DNA of 64,000 bases from UBA9160 sp035489755 (lineage in GTDB: Bacteria > Myxococcota_A > UBA9160): positions 62,001-126,000 of the forward strand of contig DATGZK010000018.1 in the NCBI GenBank assembly GCA_035489755.1, written 5' to 3'. The notes under the pieces were generated by a model, which worked only from the letters and a program-made list of their open reading frames with translations, did no database searches and was not told the origin of the DNA. Position numbers and translations under genes: made by a program. Shown piece by piece: positions 57,894 through 64,000 of this stretch (within the stretch, counting starts at the first letter, position 1; the number at the start of each line of letters is the position of its first letter).

Positions 57894-60128
57894 CTACCCC
57901 ACGCCGGGTGCGAGAATGAGAGCGCCCAGCGGGGGGAGGCGCAGCACGATGGACTGCTCCCTTCCGTGCCAAGGCACCGGCTCGGTATTGCACCGCTCGT
58001 GGGTCCAGAACTCGCTCCCTCCGAATGCCGGGTCGTCGCTCGAGAGCCTGCGCAGATAGGTGCCCGCGGTCGGTACTCCGATCCGATACTCTGTGCGAGG
58101 CACCGGCGTGAAGTTGAAGACCGCGACGAGGTGCGCGTCGCCGTCCCGCCGTTCGAACGTCAGAACCGAGCTGCTTCGATCATCGCAGTCGATCCAGCGG
58201 AAGCCAGCGGGGTCGTGATCCCAGCGCCAGAGGCACGGCGATTCGCGGTAGAGACGGCCCAGCTCTTCGAAGAAGCGGACAAGGCCGGCTCGGGCGGGGT
58301 CAGCGAGCAGATGCCAATCGAGACTCACCTCGTACCACCATTCGTGGTCCGGTGCGAGTTCGCTGCCCATGAAGACGAGCTTCTTGCCCGGTCGCGTCCA
58401 TTGGTAGGCGAAAAGGAGCCGGAGATTGGCGAGCTTCTGCCAGAAATCGCCTGGCATCTTTTGGAGCAGTGAGCCCTTGCCGTGGACCACTTCGTCGTGA
58501 GACAGCGGCATGATGAACCGCTCGCTGTACTCATAGAGCATCGCGAAGGTCAGCGTGTCCTGGTGCCACTTCCGGTGGATCGCATCCTTCTCGAAGTAGC
58601 TGAGCGTGTCATTCATCCAGCCCATGTTCCATTTGAAACTGAAGCCGAGACCGCCCTCTGCGGTCGGCTTTGAGACGCCTCCCCATGCGGTCGATTCCTC
58701 GGCGATGGTAAGGCAGCCGGGATGCTCGGCATGGATCACATCGTTCAGTCCCCGCAGAAAGTCGATCGCCGCGATGTTCTCGCGGCCACCGTATTGGTTC
58801 GGGATCCACTCACCCTCTTTCCGGCTGTAGTCTAGGTAGAGCATCGAGGCGACTGCATCGACGCGCAGGCCGTCGACGTGAAACTCCTGCAGCCAGAAGA
58901 TCGCGTTCGCGATGAGGAAGTTCCGCACCTCGTGGCGGCCATAGTTGAAGATGAGTGTTCCCCAGTCGGGGTGTTCACCGAGGCGGGGATCTTCGTGCTC
59001 GTAGAGCGCTGTCCCGTCGAATCGGCGCAGTGCAAAATCGTCCCGTGGAAAGTGCGCAGGCACCCAATCCAGGATGACGCCGATCCCATGCTGATGGCAG
59101 TGATCGACGAAAAAGCGGAAATCGTCGGGCGTGCCGTAGCGGGATGTCGGCGCGTAGTAGCCCGTGACTTGGTATCCCCATGAGCCCGAGAACGGGTGCT
59201 CGGCCACTGGCAGAAGCTCCACGTGGGTAAAGCCAAGGCGCCTTACGTGCTCCACCAGCTTGGGAGCGATCTCGCGGTAGGTGAGGGCGCGATTCCCTTC
59301 CTCCGGGACACGGGCGAAGCTCCCGAGGTGGACTTCGTAGATCGCAACCGGCTCGCGCGCAGGCTCGCGCTTGGCGCGAGCGGTCATCCACTCCGCGTCT
59401 CTCCAGTGATAGGACGACGTGGTGACGCGCGCGGCGCAGCCCGGGGGAAGCTCCATCGAGAAGGCCATCGGGTCTGTCTTCAATCGAATCGCGCCTTCCC
59501 GCGTCTTGATCTCAAACTTGTAGAGCGCACCGGCGGCTACCCCCGGCACGAAGAGCTCGAAGACGCCGGAGCTGCCGAGCACGCGCATGGGAAGAAGGCG
59601 CCCGTCCCAATTGCAGAAATCGCCGACCACGGAGACCCGCCGAGCGGAGGGAGCCCAGACGGCAAATGAGACACCATCGACGTGGTCAATGCGCCGCGGA
59701 TGCGCGCCCAGGGCCTCCCACAGCTTGCGATGGGTGCCCTCGTTGAACAGGTGGAGGTCGAGCTCGCCGAGAGTGGGAAGGAAGCGATACGGGTCTTCGC
59801 GCAACCACGTGTTGGCATCGGCGAACCGCAGTCGCAGCCGATACGAAATGGGCGGTGAGACCCGGGGTATGAATCCCGCAAAAAGACCCGCGCCGAGAGG
59901 CTCCATGGTGATCACGTCGGTACCGGACGCCGGGTCGAGGAGGCACTCGCATCCCGTGGCGTCGGGATGCCAGGCACGCACCACGCAGCCAGGTGTGCCT
60001 TTGTGCACGAAAGGATGGGCGCCAAGCACGCGATGCGGTTCGGGGTGCTCACCGGCGAACAGGCGCGCTGCGTCCGAAGGGTCAGGGGCTAACGGATGCG
60101 CGGACGGCGAGGAGCGCGGCCGGGTCAT
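57894..60128 (-). CDS. glgB: 1,4-alpha-glucan branching enzyme
   Basis: The 744-aa protein has two N-terminal beta domains (first ends near GVFAPNA-like FAVWAPSARRVSVVGDF), then the GH13 barrel with HVELLPVAEHPFSGSWGYQ, nucleophile region VDGLRVDAVASMLYLDYSR, acid/base Glu in TIAEEST and PLSHDEVVHGKGSL, then the C-terminal beta domain. It forms alpha-1,6 branches in glycogen. A GAGGA site that overlaps the glgX stop precedes the ATG. Length matches the long GlgB type. Confidence 0.95.
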   Translation of the reverse strand: MTRPRSSPSAHPLAPDPSDAARLFAGEHPEPHRVLGAHPFVHKGTPGCVVRAWHPDATGCECLLDPASGTDVITMEPLGAGLFAGFIPRVSPPISYRLRLRFADANTWLREDPYRFLPTLGELDLHLFNEGTHRKLWEALGAHPRRIDHVDGVSFAVWAPSARRVSVVGDFCNWDGRLLPMRVLGSSGVFELFVPGVAAGALYKFEIKTREGAIRLKTDPMAFSMELPPGCAARVTTSSYHWRDAEWMTARAKREPAREPVAIYEVHLGSFARVPEEGNRALTYREIAPKLVEHVRRLGFTHVELLPVAEHPFSGSWGYQVTGYYAPTSRYGTPDDFRFFVDHCHQHGIGVILDWVPAHFPRDDFALRRFDGTALYEHEDPRLGEHPDWGTLIFNYGRHEVRNFLIANAIFWLQEFHVDGLRVDAVASMLYLDYSRKEGEWIPNQYGGRENIAAIDFLRGLNDVIHAEHPGCLTIAEESTAWGGVSKPTAEGGLGFSFKWNMGWMNDTLSYFEKDAIHRKWHQDTLTFAMLYEYSERFIMPLSHDEVVHGKGSLLQKMPGDFWQKLANLRLLFAYQWTRPGKKLVFMGSELAPDHEWWYEVSLDWHLLADPARAGLVRFFEELGRLYRESPCLWRWDHDPAGFRWIDCDDRSSSVLTFERRDGDAHLVAVFNFTPVPRTEYRIGVPTAGTYLRRLSSDDPAFGGSEFWTHERCNTEPVPWHGREQSIVLRLPPLGALILAPGVG

Positions 60129-60138
60129 GGGGACTTCC

Positions 60139-62310
60139 TCACGGGGACGCTCGCTCGTGGCACAGAAGGATAATCGAGTGAGCGGCCAGGGTCACGCCAA
60201 GGCTTCGCAGCGTACGCCTTGCCGGCTGGGCGGTATTGAGGAGTTCGCGCCACTCGCCTTTCGCACCGATTTGCGGGAGGGTGAAAGGGCGGGAGCGAGC
60301 GCCCGAGTTCAAGAGGAGGAGCAGTGTCCGAGCGCAGACGGAGACGGTCTGAAGGGGTCGACCCCGGGGATCCGATTCGTCGCCTGCGTCGCCAGGCACC
60401 AACATGCCAAGGATGTGATTGTCTGCATCGTCCCAACCCGCCTGCGTAAGCTCCAACCCGTCGGGTCCGATCCAGCTCACGTCCTTCACCCCACTTCCGG
60501 GGAGGGCATCTCCTTGGAAAAAGCGGCGCCGGCGGAAGACCGGGTTGTCTCGCCGCACAAGGAGTGCCTGCCGAACGAATCCAAGAAACGCCTGTTGCGC
60601 CGGGTCGAGGTCCCAGCGCAGCCAAGTGAGCTCAGAATCGTGGCAGTAGGCGTTGTTGTTGCCATCTTGCGTACGCGAAAGCTCGTCACCGTGCGAAAGC
60701 ATGGGCACACCTTGGGACAGAAGGAGCGTCGCGATGATGTTGCGCTTTGCACGCTCGCGCGCCCGATTTACCGCGTCCGGCGCCGGGATTCCCTCATAGC
60801 CCCAGTTGGAGCTCCAGTTGTCGTTGCTCCCGTCGCGGTTTTCCTCGCCATTGGCCTCATTGTGTTTGCGCTCGTAGCTCACGAGATCCTGGAGCGTGAA
60901 GCCATCGTGGCAGGTCACGAAATTGATGCTGGCGTGCGGCCCGCGGCCACTCCATGCGAAGATGTCGCTCGAGCCTGCGAGCCGTGATGCAAGCTCGGGC
61001 ACCTGCCCAGAGTCCGCGCGCCAGAATCGGCGGACCGCGTCCCGATAGCGTCCGTTCCATTCCGACCAACCAAATGGGAAGGCACCGAGTTGGTAACCGC
61101 CGGGCCCAAGATCCCAGGGCTCGGCCACGAGCTTGACCCGAGAGAGCACGGGGTCCTGCCTCACCACCTCGAGGAAGCGGCCCTGAGGCGTCACGGCCTC
61201 GGGCTCGCGAGCGAGCACCGTCGCAAGATCGAAGCGGAAGCCATCCACGTGCATTTCACTCACCCAGTAGCGAAGGCTATCGAGGACGAGCTGGAGCGCC
61301 CGCGGGTGGAGGACGTTCCAGGTATTCCCGGTACCCGTAAAGTCCACGTATTCGCGCCGGTCCACCGGCTTGAGCCGGTAGTAGGAGGCGTTGTCGATGC
61401 CGCGGAAGGACAGGGTGGGCCCCTGGGGTCCACCTTCGGCGGTGTGGTTGTAGACGACGTCCAAGATGACTTCGATGCCGGCCCGGTGCAGTGCTTTCGT
61501 CATCGACTTGAATTCGCAGACGGCGCCGTTGGGGTCTGCGCCGGAAGTTGCGAAGCGCATGTCAGGTGCGAAGAAAGCGAGCGTGTTGTAGCCCCAATAA
61601 TTGGTGAGGTTGCGCGCCGCAAGAAACGGATCAATCGCCGACTGATGCACCGGCAGAAGATTCACGGCGGTGACACCCAGCGAGAGGAGGTGGTCAATGA
61701 CCGCCTCCGAGGAGAGACCGAGGTACGTTCCACGGAGCTCGGTCGGAACCTGCGGGTGGAGCTTTGTCATCCCTTTCACATGACACTCGTAGAGGACGCT
61801 CCGATTCCAGGGCACGCGAGGCGGGTGGTCCTCTCCCCAGGAGAAGGCAGAGTCAATCACCACGGACTTCGGAACGGCGGACGCGCTATCGCGGGGATCG
61901 GGGGAGGAGCCTGGGGGATGCGTGGCTGGGTCGTGTCCAAAGAGCACGTCACTCCAGCGTAGAACGCCGGACAGTGCTCGCGCGTAGGGGTCGACGAGCA
62001 GCTTGTTGGAATTGAATCGATGTCCCTCGGCTGGGGCCCACGGCCCACGCACCCGATAGCCATAGTGCTGACCAGGCCGCGCATCGGGCAGGTACGCGTG
62101 CCAGACGTCCCGCGAGCGCTCTGGGATCGTGATGCGCGCGATCTCCTGCCCAGACTCTGGGGGCGCACCGGGTGGGGGCGGATCGAACAGACACAGCTCG
62201 ACCGCAGAAGCATGTTCGGAAAAGAGCGCGAAGTTCACGCCCTCTCCATCCCAGGTCGCGCCGAGCGGCGCGGGCTGCCCGGTCCACACACGGAAGCGGT
62301 GCGTCGTCAA
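60139..62310 (-). CDS. glgX: Glycogen debranching enzyme GlgX (isoamylase type)
   Basis: The 723-aa protein has the N-terminal CBM48 domain (GATWDGEGVNFALFSEHASAVELCLFD) and a GH13_11 barrel: ECHVKGMTKLHP, HVDGFRFDLATVL with the nucleophile Asp, VAEPWDLGPGGYQLG with the acid/base Glu, and FVTCHDGFTLQDLVSY. It removes alpha-1,6 branches from limit dextrins. The ATG overlaps the glgA stop by 4 bp (ATGA). Confidence 0.95.
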   Translation of the reverse strand: MTTHRFRVWTGQPAPLGATWDGEGVNFALFSEHASAVELCLFDPPPPGAPPESGQEIARITIPERSRDVWHAYLPDARPGQHYGYRVRGPWAPAEGHRFNSNKLLVDPYARALSGVLRWSDVLFGHDPATHPPGSSPDPRDSASAVPKSVVIDSAFSWGEDHPPRVPWNRSVLYECHVKGMTKLHPQVPTELRGTYLGLSSEAVIDHLLSLGVTAVNLLPVHQSAIDPFLAARNLTNYWGYNTLAFFAPDMRFATSGADPNGAVCEFKSMTKALHRAGIEVILDVVYNHTAEGGPQGPTLSFRGIDNASYYRLKPVDRREYVDFTGTGNTWNVLHPRALQLVLDSLRYWVSEMHVDGFRFDLATVLAREPEAVTPQGRFLEVVRQDPVLSRVKLVAEPWDLGPGGYQLGAFPFGWSEWNGRYRDAVRRFWRADSGQVPELASRLAGSSDIFAWSGRGPHASINFVTCHDGFTLQDLVSYERKHNEANGEENRDGSNDNWSSNWGYEGIPAPDAVNRARERAKRNIIATLLLSQGVPMLSHGDELSRTQDGNNNAYCHDSELTWLRWDLDPAQQAFLGFVRQALLVRRDNPVFRRRRFFQGDALPGSGVKDVSWIGPDGLELTQAGWDDADNHILGMLVPGDAGDESDPRGRPLQTVSVCARTLLLLLNSGARSRPFTLPQIGAKGEWRELLNTAQPARRTLRSLGVTLAAHSIILLCHERASP

Positions 62311-63794
62311 AGACGTCCTTTCGCCTCGTAGACGGCCGTTTCGAGGATCTTTTCCCAGCGCGCCGCCGGCCTTGCCCAGGAGACATCGAGGCGCAAGAGA
62401 CGCCGCTGGAGGGCCTCGAGCTGGCCCCTGTCCCCCAAGTGCGCGACCCGGGCCACGGCTTCTACCAGACCCGCCGCGGTAAGCGGGGCGAAGAGGATTC
62501 CAGTGGCCCGGCGTGCCGGCGAGGTCGCCGGTTTCCGCGGCAGGTGGACTGCCTCGAACTCGGGATCGTCGATCGTGTCGGCCAGTCCACCCACGCGGTG
62601 TGCCACCGGCACGGCGCCGTATCGTTGCGCGATGCGCTGCACGAGCCCACAGGGCTCAAAGCGCGAGGGAATGAGCACGCAATCCGCACCGCCATACAGG
62701 CGTCGCGCGAGCGCCTCGTCGTACCCGACGCGTACTGCGACTCGACCCGGATGGCGCGCCGCGGCATCCCGAACCTGCGCTGCGATTTCAGGCTCGCCGT
62801 CTCCGAGCAGAGCCACGGAGCAATCGTCGGCCACGAGTCCATCGAGCGCGGCGGCGAGGACATCCCAGCCCTTTTGCTTGGCGAAGCGCCCGATTGCCGC
62901 GCAAAGGCGGCCCGGACCCGGTTCGCGCAGGCCCAGCTCCTTGGCCATGGCCTCGCGGCAGTGGCGTTTTCCGGAAGGACATAACGCGTCAAAAGGTTCA
63001 GGAAGAGCAGAGTCATGACCCGGGTCGAAGCGGTGGATGTCGATGCCATTGGCGATGCCGCACAGTCTGTGCGCGCGCGCACGGTAGGCGCCCTCGAGTC
63101 CCGCGCCAAACTCCGGCGTTTGAATCTCTTCCGCGTAGGTTGGCGAGACTGCCACAATCCTGTCGGCCCAATGAATGCCGCCCTTCAAAAGGCACAGCCG
63201 GCCCCACGCCTCGAGGCCTTCGGGATGGAAGAGCTCGGAAGCGAGCCCCGTCAGCGCCATGGCCTCTAGCGGGAAGAGTCCCTGGTAGGCGTTGTTGTGA
63301 ATGACTTGGACCGTACCGATCGCCCGGTTCGGGCCGCGGTCGAGGGCGGTGCGAAGCACACAGATGGCAAGCGCCGAGTGCCAGTCATGAGCGAGCAGGA
63401 TCTCGGGAGGGGCCGAGTCGCAGCGATAGCCGACCGCGCGCGAGAAGGCGATAAAGCGAAGCGCGTCGTCCGGCTGACCGTACAGGCTGGGGCGGTCATA
63501 GAGCGCCGGAGCATCCAGAAAACACACGGTCACGCCCGGAGCGAGCAGCCCGCGGAGCCAGCGGCAGCGCAGGTCGCCGGAAAGGAATGCCACAGTCACA
63601 TCGCCGTCATCAACCAGCGGTGTGGTGCCCGGCAGCGAGGCGTACGCCGCCAGGCTGGAGCGGTAGCCCGGAATCACACACGTGATGTCGTGCCCGCGCG
63701 CCGCGAGCGCATGGGCAAGCCCGGAGACCGCGTCGCCGAGGCCACCGGACTGCGCAAGCGGCGCAAGCTCGGCGCTAGCAGAGAGGATTCTCAA
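62307..63794 (-). CDS. glgA: Glycogen synthase
   Basis: The 495-aa GT5 enzyme extends alpha-1,4-glucan from ADP-glucose. HDWHSALA, VIHNNAYQGLFP, VSPTYAEEIQTPEFG, NGIDIHRFDPG and the C-terminal SRFEPCGLVQ are all typical. In the N-terminal substrate loop, normally KxGGL with Lys15 in E. coli numbering, residue 15 is Gln (AQSGGLGDAVSGL). Lys15 contributes to ADP-glucose binding, so donor affinity or choice may differ. The ATG overlaps glgC and its stop overlaps glgX, each by 4 bp. Confidence 0.94.
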   Translation of the reverse strand: MRILSASAELAPLAQSGGLGDAVSGLAHALAARGHDITCVIPGYRSSLAAYASLPGTTPLVDDGDVTVAFLSGDLRCRWLRGLLAPGVTVCFLDAPALYDRPSLYGQPDDALRFIAFSRAVGYRCDSAPPEILLAHDWHSALAICVLRTALDRGPNRAIGTVQVIHNNAYQGLFPLEAMALTGLASELFHPEGLEAWGRLCLLKGGIHWADRIVAVSPTYAEEIQTPEFGAGLEGAYRARAHRLCGIANGIDIHRFDPGHDSALPEPFDALCPSGKRHCREAMAKELGLREPGPGRLCAAIGRFAKQKGWDVLAAALDGLVADDCSVALLGDGEPEIAAQVRDAAARHPGRVAVRVGYDEALARRLYGGADCVLIPSRFEPCGLVQRIAQRYGAVPVAHRVGGLADTIDDPEFEAVHLPRKPATSPARRATGILFAPLTAAGLVEAVARVAHLGDRGQLEALQRRLLRLDVSWARPAARWEKILETAVYEAKGRL

Positions 63795-64000
63795 ATGTCG
63801 AACTCGTCGGTCTGGCCGAAGTCCGCACGGCCGACCACGACGATCCCCCCCTCACTCACAGTGAATCGAGCGCGGTCCCGCTCGATGTCCTCTCCGATCA
63901 CCTCGCCCGGTGGAATCCGCACGCCCTTGTCTACGATACACCGTCGAAGCCGTGCTCCCCTTCCGACATCTACACCCGGAAAGAGCACACTCTCCAGCAC
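63791..64000 (-). CDS. glgC: Glucose-1-phosphate adenylyltransferase, C-terminal fragment
   Basis: Only the last 69 residues are in the window. They show the left-handed beta-helix end of GlgC (GARLRRCIVDKGVRIPPGEVIG) and the usual C-terminal tail with DIERDRARFTVSEGGIVVV. GlgC makes ADP-glucose, and its place directly before glgA with a 4-bp overlap supports the call. The catalytic domain lies outside the window. Confidence 0.88.
   Translation of the reverse strand: MLESVLFPGVDVGRGARLRRCIVDKGVRIPPGEVIGEDIERDRARFTVSEGGIVVVGRADFGQTDEFDI

Overview
The window is a densely packed, clearly high-G+C bacterial chromosome segment (G+C roughly two thirds by eye) with about 59 protein genes on both strands. 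No rRNA, tRNA, CRISPR array, prophage or insertion sequence was recognised. The contents suggest an aerobic Gram-negative from a deltaproteobacterial-type lineage (Myxococcota, Desulfobacterota or Binatota-like). They include acetyl-CoA synthetase, Rieske and steroid-type enzymes, lipoproteins, a SUF operon, a lipase-maturation-factor homologue, an HpnP-like radical SAM enzyme and LuxC/LuxE homologues. This placement is inference; no ribosomal marker is present.

Layout. 1-8169: Smr-like (partial), mutY, sfsA and an M23 peptidase on the minus strand, then a histidine phosphatase, an Hsp70-like protein, a Dph6-like ligase, a sialidase-like propeller and pyrF. 8375-15509: a membrane protein, acs, an M24 aminopeptidase, a propeller lipoprotein, a gene-free stretch ending in a strong orphan terminator, and rnd. 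15717-22910: FIST protein, IclR regulator, ilvE, proS, a PuuD-like membrane domain facing a cytochrome c gene, an SDR and a CDP-alcohol phosphatidyltransferase. 22917-30508: a minus-strand membrane/lipid-type operon (NDUFA9-like, LPG-synthase-like, LMF-like, MFS), a hydrolase-membrane fusion and another MFS.

30522-36604: a complete SUF Fe-S assembly operon in the order rrf2-sufB-sufC-sufD-sufS-sufU-sufT. 36805-42149: a tight class III aminotransferase-luxE-luxC operon followed by an HpnP-like radical SAM gene. Together these could turn a carboxylic acid into an aldehyde and then an amine. 42194-46225: CDF transporter, epoxide-hydrolase-like protein, an in-frame MFS-HPPK (FolK) fusion and an MTH1187-type protein. 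46222-48811: a degenerate kinase-like protein, a PPOX-like gene and an M48 protease. 48916-53279: a catabolic block (three SDRs, a KshA-like Rieske oxygenase, a nitroreductase, a NIPSNAP-like protein) around a KstR-type palindrome. 53471-64000: NagX-like acyltransferase, corA and a glycogen operon glgC(partial)-glgA-glgX-glgB-malQ.

Expression style. Neighbouring genes very often share a four-base stop/start overlap of the form NTGA. Besides ATGA, GTGA and TTGA there are two convincing CTGA cases (corA and the nitroreductase), which imply CTG start codons. Several first genes lack a Shine-Dalgarno sequence and have a -10-like hexamer 6-7 nt before the start codon, pointing to leaderless mRNAs.
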